A model generated the notes under the pieces. The model worked only from the letters and a program-made list of their open reading frames with translations, was not told where the DNA came from and made no database searches. A stretch of DNA of 5,299 nucleotides from Candidatus Omnitrophota bacterium (lineage in GTDB: Bacteria; Ratteibacteria; UBA8468; B48-G9; DSTR01), in assembly GCA_023818865.1 (NCBI GenBank), contig JAMWDF010000165.1:1-5299 (forward strand), in the 5' to 3' direction. A program made the translations under genes and the position numbers. Shown here in pieces: positions 1 to 5,299 of this stretch. Position 1 is the first letter of the stretch. Every line of letters starts with the position of its first letter.

Positions 1-2
1 TT

Positions 3-713
3 GATTGCGCCAGCCAGGAGCGAACAGAAATTCTGAACAAATTAGTCCGACCAAAAGTTTTGACAATAAATATTGACCATCATGTCAACAATACTAACTT
101 CGGGAAAATAAACTGGGTAGAAAGCCGCTTTGCTGCCTGCGGAGAAATGCTTTTTTTCCTTCTGAAGAAATTTGGTCCTCTGAGCAAAGAGGAGGCGATT
201 TGTCTCTACACCGCCTTAATGACCGACACCGGTTCGTTTCTTTACCATTTGAGTCCTTGGAGTTTTTCTGTGGCCGAACAATTGACATTGGCTGGTGCCA
301 ACCCTGAAGAAATAGGCAGACTGGTTTATTTTGAACGTCCCCTGTCTTCAATCCGTCTGCTTGGTCTGTGTTTGAGAACAATAAAATTTGACCAGGGGAC
401 CCAGGCTTGCTGGGCGAGGTTAACTCAGGCGATGTATAAGAAAACCCAAACAAAGGAAGCCGACACAGAACGTTTTGTTGATTATCTAAGGTGCGTTAAA
501 GAAGCCGCGGTAGTTTTTTTATTAAAAGAAAGAGCCGACGGGGTTAAAGTCAGCCTCCGCAGCCGGGGCAGAGTTAACGTGGAAAAAATAGCCAGGCGTT
601 TCGGTGGCGGAGGACACCGGGCGGCGGCTGGATGTCTTCTTACTGGTATTGGCATACCCCTAGCGGAGAAAAAAATGCTTAAAGTAATTAAGGAAGAAAT
701 GGCTAATCAATAG
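3..713 (+). CDS. nrnA: DHH/DHHA1 phosphoesterase, NrnA-type nanoRNase / pAp phosphatase (5' end outside window)
   Basis: The frame is open from the first full codon at base 3 to TAG at 711-713, giving 236 visible residues. A usual NrnA has about 310-325, so roughly 80 N-terminal residues with the first metal-binding motif lie outside. Visible motifs in order are a leading Asp (DCAS, bases 3-14, likely the second DHH-family motif), the name-giving NIDHH (69-83), TDTGSF (222-239, the fourth acidic motif), and the C-terminal DHHA1 glycine motif GGGGHRAAAG (603-632) that binds the substrate. Family members are manganese-dependent cytoplasmic enzymes that degrade 2-5 nt RNAs and dephosphorylate 3'-phosphoadenosine 5'-phosphate. 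A TTG at base 60 could be mistaken for a start, but the upstream codons carry family sequence, so it is internal. truB follows after 16 bases, the usual rbfA-nrnA-truB order, which supports this over RecJ or a c-di-AMP phosphodiesterase. The exact substrate is inferred. Confidence 0.9.
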   Translation, partial: DCASQERTEILNKLVRPKVLTINIDHHVNNTNFGKINWVESRFAACGEMLFFLLKKFGPLSKEEAICLYTALMTDTGSFLYHLSPWSFSVAEQLTLAGANPEEIGRLVYFERPLSSIRLLGLCLRTIKFDQGTQACWARLTQAMYKKTQTKEADTERFVDYLRCVKEAAVVFLLKERADGVKVSLRSRGRVNVEKIARRFGGGGHRAAAGCLLTGIGIPLAEKKMLKVIKEEMANQ

Positions 714-718
714 GCATA

Positions 719-723
719 GTGAG
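719..723 (+). promoter_or_regulatory. weak ribosome binding site of truB
   Basis: GTGAG lies 6 bases before the ATG at 730. Only GTGA pairs with the 16S rRNA tail, so this site is weak. The short distance to the upstream stop codon suggests translational coupling to nrnA. The start itself is fixed by protein conservation (MDGLINVNKPSG). Confidence 0.35.
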
Positions 724-729
724 AATACT

Positions 730-1452
730 ATGGACGGACTAATTAATGTGAACAAGCCTTCAGGAATCACTTCCTATGATGTCATTCGCTTTTTCAAAAG
801 GGTATTCCGGCTGAAAGACAAAATTGGTCATGCTGGTACTCTTGACCCGATCGCTGAAGGAGTTTTGCTCGTCTGCCTGGGCAAAGTGACCCGTTTAAGT
901 TCCGTGCTGATGTCTTTGGAAAAAGAATATGTAGCGACTCTTCGTTTGGGAATTCAGACAGACACCCTTGACATAGCGGGTAAGGTATTAAATGAACAAC
1001 CGGTTAACGTCTCACCAGAAGAAGTGAAAAAGGCTTTTCCCCGATTCCAAGGTAAGATACAGCAGGTCCCACCCTCGGTTTCTGCCTTGAAATACCAGGG
1101 AATGCCTCTTTATAAACATCACCGAAAGGGCCGAGTAATTCAACCGTCAGCCCGGACTGTTTTTATTAAGGAGATAGAAGTTTTGAGGGTGGCTCTCCCC
1201 GACGTAAAATTCCGGGTAGTTTGTTCCCGGGGTACTTACATTCGGGCACTCTGTCGTGACATAGGTGAAACCTTGGGATGCGGTGGGACTCAAACTTCCC
1301 TTATCCGGACCCGAATCGGTCCATTCAGAATAGATACAGCCTTTGGCTTGACCGAGATAGAGAAAAAAGGGTTAGATTCTGCTCTGATAGGCTTTCGTCA
1401 ATTGGGAGACATCCTAAGTAGCGCTGAGGGTTTCTCATCTTCTGCGTCTTAG
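730..1452 (+). CDS. truB: tRNA pseudouridine(55) synthase TruB
   Basis: TruB isomerises U55 to pseudouridine in the T-loop of elongator tRNAs in the cytoplasm. The N-terminus reads INVNKPSGITSYDV (residues 5-18), followed by GHAGTLDPIAEGVLL, which holds the catalytic Asp39 (codon 844-846). Next come the KEYVATLRLG strand, the VPPSVSALKYQG substrate-binding segment and the GTYIRALCRDIGE motif at residues 168-180. These are the diagnostic TruB motifs in order. The protein has 240 residues against about 300-315 in E. coli and B. subtilis. It keeps the short TruB C-terminal segment after GTYIR but ends where a PUA-like RNA-binding domain usually follows. It starts 16 bases after nrnA and is probably cotranscribed with it. 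Its last 18 bases overlap the 3' end of the convergent LOG-family gene. The neighbours ribF and rpsO, often found downstream, are absent. Confidence 0.97.
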   Translation: MDGLINVNKPSGITSYDVIRFFKRVFRLKDKIGHAGTLDPIAEGVLLVCLGKVTRLSSVLMSLEKEYVATLRLGIQTDTLDIAGKVLNEQPVNVSPEEVKKAFPRFQGKIQQVPPSVSALKYQGMPLYKHHRKGRVIQPSARTVFIKEIEVLRVALPDVKFRVVCSRGTYIRALCRDIGETLGCGGTQTSLIRTRIGPFRIDTAFGLTEIEKKGLDSALIGFRQLGDILSSAEGFSSSAS

Positions 1453-2097
1453 GGAAACATGGTATTCCCTGATCGCTTTCACCGCTTCTTCGCCACTGGA
1501 AACAATCCGGAAAAAGGAAAAGTCTTCCAGAGAGATGTATCCCCGATTCATCAGCACCGTCTGCATCCAGGAAACCAGCCCTTTCCAATAGGTGCCATCT
1601 ACCAGAATTACAGGAAAACGAGGGACGCGACGAGTTTGGACCAAAGTTATTGCCTCAGTGAATTCGTCCAGAGTGCCAAAACCGCCAGGAAAGATAATAA
1701 ATCCCCGGGTGTACTTAACAAACATTACCTTTCGGGTGAAAAAATATCGGCAGGAGATAGGCGTATTAACATAACGATTCATCTGCTGTTCCGTCGGCAA
1801 TTCAATGTTGATTCCGATAGATATCCCCCCAGCCTCAGCCGCACCGCGGTTAGCTGCTTCCATAATGCCGGGTCCGCCTCCAGTAATAACGGCGTAACCC
1901 TGTTCGGCCAAAAGGCGACCGACTACTACCGCTTCCCTGTACCATCGGTCAGTCGGTAACACTCGGGAAGAACCCCAGACTGTCACCGCTTTCCCTTTTT
2001 CCGCCAAAACTTCAAAGCCATCCACAAACTCGGCCATTATGCGGAAAATTCTCCAGGCTTCTTCATGAAGAGGTATTTTCCTCTGCTTGCTTTTCAT
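1435..2097 (-). CDS. LOG-family / TIGR00730 Rossmann-fold protein (putative nucleotide 5'-monophosphate phosphoribohydrolase)
   Basis: The 220-residue protein belongs to the family once called lysine decarboxylase-like. Characterised LOG members release the base from cytokinin riboside or purine 5'-monophosphates. Visible motifs are VTVWGSSR (38-45), GGGPGIMEAANRG (73-85, nucleotide binding) and PGGFGTLDEFTE (137-148), the PGGxGTxxE signature of LOG enzymes. Arg122 and Lys123 lie in the conserved segment between the two glycine motifs. The ATG at 2095-2097 is preferred over Met21 because the region around residues 15-28 (WRIFRIMAEFVDGFE) is conserved in this subfamily and AGAGGA sits 5 bases upstream. 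The first 35 bases lie inside the 3' end of the NfeD gene, which suggests translational coupling. The 3' end overlaps truB by 18 bases tail to tail. The C-terminus ends in four arginines encoded in that overlap. The true substrate cannot be read from the sequence. Confidence 0.93.
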   Translation of the reverse strand: MKSKQRKIPLHEEAWRIFRIMAEFVDGFEVLAEKGKAVTVWGSSRVLPTDRWYREAVVVGRLLAEQGYAVITGGGPGIMEAANRGAAEAGGISIGINIELPTEQQMNRYVNTPISCRYFFTRKVMFVKYTRGFIIFPGGFGTLDEFTEAITLVQTRRVPRFPVILVDGTYWKGLVSWMQTVLMNRGYISLEDFSFFRIVSSGEEAVKAIREYHVSLRRRR

Positions 2098-3376
2098 TTT
2101 TTTCCTCTTGGTCCACTGGCTCTACTGTCAAAGTCATCCCTTCCACAGAAACTACCCGGATACACTGCTTTTCCTGGATAGGACCTTTAAAACTCCGAGC
2201 CTTCCAGTATTCGCCATGAACAAAAACCATGCCCTCTGGATTAAGAGTAGATACCACCCTTCCTTTTTCTCCAATCAAACCCTCTTGGCCGGTTGTCACC
2301 TGCCTTCTTCTGGCTGATTTGACCAACCACAAAATATTGCCTAGTAACACTCCGGTGAAAGCAGCACTGCCTACAATGAGTGTTCTGGAAATAGCCCCTC
2401 CTGGTTCAGGTCGGGTAAGCATCAGAGAACCTAACAACAGAGAGACAATCCCAGCCACCAGGAAGGTGCCAAAACCAGGAGTAAAAGTCTCAGTAATAAA
2501 AAAGATGAGGCTAAGGAAAATAAGGATCACCCCGGCGGTGTTAAGGGAAATCGCCTGAAGGGCAAAAAAACCCAGAATTAAAGCAATGATACCAACCACT
2601 CCTGGGAGAGAAGCTCCTGGATGAGAAAGTTCAATGATAATTCCCCAAAAACCGATGATTAGTAATAGATATGCGATGTTAGGCTCGCTTAACAATCCCA
2701 GAATCCGTTCCACTAACCGGACGCTTGATTCTTGAATGGCTATTCTGTCAGTGTTTATGGTGCGCTCTTTTCCGCGCAAATGAATGCTTCGGCCATTGAG
2801 TTGGAGAAGAAGGTCATCAATATCCTTAGCCACCAGATCACAAACTCTCTGTTTCAGAGCTTCCTTCTCGGTGGAAGAAAGACTTTCCCGAACCGCCTTT
2901 TCCGCCCACGAAGCGTTCCGGCCCCGAAGAGAAGCAATGCTCTTTATAAAAGCGACTGTATCATTCACCGCTTTAGTCTCCATAGTCTTATCTTCCTTAG
3001 AAAAAAGGCTAACTGGATGAGCGGCTCCAATATTGGTAGCTGGCGCCATAGCCAGGATATGACAGGCTAAACCAATAAATGTGCCGGCAGAAGCACATTG
3101 AGCTCCTTTCGGAGCAACATACCCGACTACTGGGACATCGGCTTCCAATATTTCCTGGACAATTTTCCTGGTAGAGGAAAGAAGCCCACCTGGAGTATCA
3201 AGATAAATTAGCAAGAACTCAGCCCTTTCCTTTGTCGCCGATTGAATCGCCCGGCGGATTTGATGGTAAGTTACCGGACCAATAGGTCCATCAATCTTCA
3301 CCAGGGAAGCAAGCCTTTCTGCTCCTTCCGCCACAGATACAATAAATCCAAGGAGATAGATAAATTTTCTCATCAT
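2063..3376 (-). CDS. long-form NfeD membrane serine protease (ClpP-class, with NfeD OB domain)
   Basis: The 437-residue protein has a signal peptide (MMRKF, then a hydrophobic run to about Ala16-Ala19). A ClpP-class protease domain follows at about 25-195, with DTPGG (60-64) and the nucleophile Ser96 in CASAGTFI. The predicted general base is Lys135, ahead of the conserved ASLRGRN (148-154). Both match the Ser-Lys dyad of the Pyrococcus protease PH1510. Hydrophobic segments at about 233-249, 258-276, 282-297, 303-320 and 332-353 form the membrane part. A C-terminal OB-fold NfeD domain starts at about 363 (TGQEGLIGEKGRV), and a charged tail ends the protein. Family members cleave membrane proteins such as stomatin/slipin. 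No slipin gene is present: upstream is a divergent gene and downstream is the overlapping LOG gene. Two ATGs stand in tandem (3374-3376 and 3371-3373); GGTAG lies 3 or 6 bases before them, so either may be used. Confidence 0.95.
   Translation of the reverse strand: MMRKFIYLLGFIVSVAEGAERLASLVKIDGPIGPVTYHQIRRAIQSATKERAEFLLIYLDTPGGLLSSTRKIVQEILEADVPVVGYVAPKGAQCASAGTFIGLACHILAMAPATNIGAAHPVSLFSKEDKTMETKAVNDTVAFIKSIASLRGRNASWAEKAVRESLSSTEKEALKQRVCDLVAKDIDDLLLQLNGRSIHLRGKERTINTDRIAIQESSVRLVERILGLLSEPNIAYLLLIIGFWGIIIELSHPGASLPGVVGIIALILGFFALQAISLNTAGVILIFLSLIFFITETFTPGFGTFLVAGIVSLLLGSLMLTRPEPGGAISRTLIVGSAAFTGVLLGNILWLVKSARRRQVTTGQEGLIGEKGRVVSTLNPEGMVFVHGEYWKARSFKGPIQEKQCIRVVSVEGMTLTVEPVDQEEKNEKQAEENTSS
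2103..2108 (-). promoter_or_regulatory. ribosome binding site of the LOG-family gene, inside the NfeD gene
   Basis: On the minus strand AGAGGA lies 5 bases before the ATG at 2095-2097. The site is within NfeD codons for the acidic tail, so ribosomes finishing NfeD could re-initiate here. It is the best-placed Shine-Dalgarno of the window and fixes the LOG start. Confidence 0.65.
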
Positions 3377-3394
3377 GAACTACCAGTTGAGTTC
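3377..3394. repeat. short inverted repeat abutting the NfeD start
   Basis: GAACT (3377-3381) and AGTTC (3390-3394) are exact inverted copies separated by 8 bases. The repeat lies between the inferred transcription start and the first ATG of NfeD. In RNA it would form a 5 bp hairpin with the weak GGTAG site partly in its loop. It could be a translation-control hairpin, a repressor half-site pair, or chance. Confidence 0.35.
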
Positions 3395-3401
3395 ACCATT
3401 T

Positions 3402-3430
3402 AACTTACTTTACAGCTAACAGACTGTCAA
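3402..3430 (-). promoter_or_regulatory. candidate sigma-70-type promoter for the NfeD-LOG unit
   Basis: On the minus strand a perfect TTGACA (3425-3430) is followed, after 17 bases, by TAAGTT (3402-3407), which matches the -10 consensus TATAAT at only three positions. The position is right: transcription would start near 3395, leaving a leader of about 19 bases before NfeD. The weak -10 lowers confidence or may indicate dependence on an activator. Confidence 0.4.
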
Positions 3431-3465
3431 GCCAATTCCGAAATTTAGGATGGGCTCCCAAAAAA

Positions 3466-3474
3466 TGTTATAAT
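3466..3474 (+). promoter_or_regulatory. extended -10 promoter for the exported protein gene
   Basis: TGT directly followed by TATAAT (3469-3474) is a full consensus extended -10. The best -35 candidate is TTAGGA (3445-3450, 18 bases upstream), with only three matches to TTGACA; an extended -10 can function with a poor -35. Transcription would start near 3481, giving an untranslated leader of about 70 bases. Confidence 0.6.
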
Positions 3475-3478
3475 AAGG

Positions 3479-3518
3479 GCGATGTTTCTTAGTAAGTGCA
3501 TTTTCGTAACATAATCGC
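3479..3518 (+). other. possible 5' stem-loop in the leader of the exported protein gene
   Basis: GCGAT (3479-3483) pairs with ATCGC (3514-3518). Stacked inside, GTT (3484-3486) pairs with AAC (3508-3510), across a 3-base bulge (3511-3513). This would place a bulged hairpin with a 21-base loop at the very 5' end of the inferred transcript. It matches no riboswitch class I recognise. No U-run follows, so it is not a terminator. It may stabilise the mRNA or be chance. Confidence 0.3.
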
Positions 3519-3550
3519 ATGTTTACTTCTTGACGGAGAAAAAATCTATT

Positions 3551-5299
3551 ATGAGTTTGTCAAGAAATCTTAGGAGTTCGTTTCAGAAATTGCTAATCTT
3601 GGTGTGCTCCTTATGCTGTTTGATATTGCCTTTCGCTCCTGCCTTCTCCTGGCCAAGTGCTGATGAATGGAATCCGGTCTACCGGGCCGGCGCGATTATA
3701 ACTGACCCCAATAATGACGCTACTGGACCGCGCAATGTTGTCTCTGACCCCAATCACGCCGCTCTTTTTATCTTTAATGATAGCTCCTACCTATACTTCC
3801 GGATGCGTCTGGATCAGGATCCGGCTGGTACTGGCGGCCAAGGACTTTTGAAGTCATTTGGCTGGGGAATTCTTATAGACACTAATCTAAACGCCGGAGA
3901 CTACGAATGGATGATTATGTTAGACGGCATCTCCCAGAACGAAAACATCAGTTTGCGACAAAATACCATTCAGGGCAATCTGGGGGACCCTTCTGATGTG
4001 CCGGAAGTAACTACAGCCACTATCCCTTTAGCTGGAAATTTTCAGATTAACCTGGCTGACACTTCTTTTAACGGAGACCAGGACTACTTTCTTGACTGGC
4101 GTTTCCCTTACTCTATTCTCTTGTCTGTTACCGGAATAACAGGTGATTCGCCAATACGTTACTATGGAGGAACTTCGCCCAGCGCCAACAATTTGACTCA
4201 AAGTGGCGGTGACCTAATAGGCGCTTCAGACCTCTATGCTGGCTTTTCTGACTATATGACTCCATTTGGTACAAGGCCAACCACCGGGGTGATACGCTTT
4301 GTCGAAAACCTGGCGGGTAATGGAGATGTTACAGAAGTTATTTCTGGTCAAACTCTTTACCTCCGGGTGGGCGACGGAGACCAAAATTACAATATGACTA
4401 CACTCCAGACTGTCACTGTTACTCTGACAACAACCAATGGTGATTCTGTAACGACTAGTTTAACGGAAACCGGTGTTAATACAGGCATCTTTACTGGCTA
4501 TGTTTTAACCACCTATGGTTTGCCACTTACTAACAATGGAATCTTGGAAATCTCTACCGGGGAAACAATTACCGCCACCTATCTGGACAAAATTGACGCT
4601 AACATCAACCTCAACCAATATCGAACTGATAGCGTAATTGTCCTGGGTCCAACCGTTACAGTGAGCAAAACTGTTAATCTTTCTGAAGTAAGCTCAGGAG
4701 AAACAGTAATCTACACCATTACCGTCAACAATACTGGAACTGCGGCTGCTGTTCTATCAAGTATTCAAGACCTTTTACCCTCAGGTTTCATCTATGTCCC
4801 AGGTAGCAGTGCCGGTCTGACAAATTCCGACCCAACCATCAACGGCCAGATTCTCACCTGGGGTGGAAACTGGGTTATCCCCAAAGAAAACCTTGTCACT
4901 CTTTCTTTTAAGGCGCTAGCCGGTGGGGTAAGCGGCACTTTTTACAACAGTGTTACCGTCAGTGGAAACAACTTTCCTTTTGTCACTACTGGTGATACCG
5001 CACCGGTAACAGTGGGTGCTCCCATAATAAACTTAGTTAAGCAAGTGAACAAGACGACAGCTATTCCAGGCGAAGAAATCATTTACACTGTTTATTATAC
5101 CAACCTGGGAACCGCCGGGGCAAAAACTCTAGTAATCATGGATAGTATCCCAGCCAATACAACCTATGTGACTGGTAGTTTAAGACAGGGAAGCGCCAGC
5201 TCCAGTTACGACACCGCGGTTCCTTTGACCGATAGTCAAGATGGCGACAGCGGCTACGTTTCCAATGGGATGGTATTTTTTACCATCCTAACCGTTGAA
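3551..5299 (+). CDS. exported multidomain surface protein with DUF11 (TIGR01451) repeats; 3' end outside window
   Basis: The frame is open from ATG 3551 to the window end, 583 codons with no stop. A Sec signal peptide (basic residues 5-13, hydrophobic 14-29, probable cleavage after AFS at 31-33) precedes a mature protein rich in Thr, Asn and Gly. Residues 34-243 form a globular domain I cannot assign. It is rich in aromatic and acidic residues, with segments such as FGWGILIDTN (103-112) and YFLDWRFP (179-186), and may be a beta-sandwich binding domain. Residues 244-365 look like a second beta-sandwich, with DGDQNYN (275-281) as a possible calcium-binding loop and LTETGVNTGIFTG (304-316). Two DUF11-type domains follow at 367-489 and from 491 on. 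GGAG lies 12 bases before ATG 3551, longer than usual; an in-frame TTG at 3530 is closer but has no upstream site. The gene diverges from the NfeD gene. No cell-wall or outer-membrane anchor is visible, so final location (surface or secreted) is inferred. An adhesive or structural role is likely but unproven. Confidence 0.88.
   Translation, partial: MSLSRNLRSSFQKLLILVCSLCCLILPFAPAFSWPSADEWNPVYRAGAIITDPNNDATGPRNVVSDPNHAALFIFNDSSYLYFRMRLDQDPAGTGGQGLLKSFGWGILIDTNLNAGDYEWMIMLDGISQNENISLRQNTIQGNLGDPSDVPEVTTATIPLAGNFQINLADTSFNGDQDYFLDWRFPYSILLSVTGITGDSPIRYYGGTSPSANNLTQSGGDLIGASDLYAGFSDYMTPFGTRPTTGVIRFVENLAGNGDVTEVISGQTLYLRVGDGDQNYNMTTLQTVTVTLTTTNGDSVTTSLTETGVNTGIFTGYVLTTYGLPLTNNGILEISTGETITATYLDKIDANINLNQYRTDSVIVLGPTVTVSKTVNLSEVSSGETVIYTITVNNTGTAAAVLSSIQDLLPSGFIYVPGSSAGLTNSDPTINGQILTWGGNWVIPKENLVTLSFKALAGGVSGTFYNSVTVSGNNFPFVTTGDTAPVTVGAPIINLVKQVNKTTAIPGEEIIYTVYYTNLGTAGAKTLVIMDSIPANTTYVTGSLRQGSASSSYDTAVPLTDSQDGDSGYVSNGMVFFTILTVE
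4649..5299 (+). repeat. tandem DUF11 domains within the exported protein (at least two)
   Basis: The repetition is at protein level. Copy 1 (residues 367-489) has VSKTV, then GETVIYTITVNNTGTA, a DLLPSGF turn, a W-containing strand and YNSVTVSG near its end. Copy 2 (from residue 491) has LVKQV, GEEIIYTVYYTNLGTA and DSIPANTTYVTGS, then runs out of the window. The order Lys, YT(I/V), N-x-G-TA, D-x-(L/I)-P is the TIGR01451 pattern. The DNA copies are diverged, so the duplication is old. Such repeats usually form stalks on secreted proteins. Confidence 0.82.

Noticed and set aside
94..453. 119-codon minus-strand open frame
   Set aside because: It lies fully antisense to the conserved DHH gene; its product is Ser/Pro/Gln-rich with no recognisable motif.
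60..713. TTG at base 60 as the true start of the DHH protein
   Set aside because: The same frame stays open to base 3 and encodes family-like sequence (DCAS and a helix), so the gene begins before the window.
1325..1588. 87-codon minus-strand open frame across the truB end
   Set aside because: It overlaps both truB and the LOG gene in another frame and has no motif or ribosome site.
1459..1959. 166-codon plus-strand open frame following truB
   Set aside because: It is antisense to the LOG-family gene, whose GGGPGIMEAANRG and PGGFGTLDE motifs are decisive. It carries no PUA-like sequence that would extend truB.
2060..2070. CTTCATGAAG palindrome as an operator
   Set aside because: It lies inside coding sequence at the NfeD stop and within the LOG gene; its arms are short and explained by codons.
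2229..3070. Several plus-strand open frames of 78-112 codons
   Set aside because: All are antisense to the NfeD gene, overlap each other in different frames and read as compositional shadows.
3530..3550. In-frame TTG at 3530 as start of the exported protein
   Set aside because: No ribosome site precedes it, and the signal peptide is already well formed from ATG 3551. It remains possible because GGAG lies rather far from that ATG.
3377..3550. A riboswitch or small RNA gene in the divergent region
   Set aside because: No conserved riboswitch core could be recognised and no intrinsic terminator follows; only small hairpins are visible.
1..5299. CRISPR arrays, insertion sequences, tRNA or rRNA genes
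   Set aside because: No regularly spaced repeats, transposase motifs, terminal inverted repeats or tRNA-like cloverleaf sequences were seen.

Overview
The window looks like a chromosomal piece of an uncultured bacterium with moderate G+C, the standard genetic code (TAG and TGA stops are both used) and Sec-type signal peptides. I cannot name the phylum. A bacterial TruB next to an NrnA-type DHH protein indicates a bacterium rather than an archaeon. A secreted protein with DUF11 repeats is common in poorly cultured bacterial lineages, but it does not identify one.

Layout: (1) Bases 3-1452, plus strand, hold the 3' part of an nrnA-like nanoRNase/pAp phosphatase gene (its 5' end lies outside the window) and, 16 bases later, truB (tRNA pseudouridine-55 synthase). 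This is the tail of the widespread infB-rbfA-nrnA-truB translation and RNA-processing cluster. The ribF and rpsO genes that often follow truB are absent. (2) Bases 1435-3376, minus strand, hold a tight two-gene unit. A long-form NfeD membrane serine protease comes first, and its last 35 bases overlap the start of a LOG-family (TIGR00730) Rossmann-fold protein. The LOG gene then runs into truB tail to tail, with an 18-base overlap and no terminator between them. (3) Bases 3377-3550 are a 174-base divergent promoter region. It has a consensus extended -10 facing right, a perfect TTGACA -35 facing left, and two small inverted repeats, one at each inferred transcript start. (4) Bases 3551-5299, plus strand, hold a large exported protein that is still open at the window end (583 codons visible). 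It has a signal peptide, an unassigned N-terminal domain of about 200 residues, a beta-sandwich-like domain with an acidic DxDxNxN motif, and at least two DUF11 (TIGR01451) repeats.

nrnA and truB serve RNA turnover and tRNA modification. NfeD would act in membrane protein quality control, and the LOG protein in nucleotide or cytokinin-like phosphoribohydrolase chemistry. The exported protein is a surface or extracellular structural or adhesive molecule. I see no RNA genes, mobile elements, CRISPR arrays or recognised riboswitches. The least explained parts are the N-terminal domain of the exported protein and the closed NfeD-LOG pairing.
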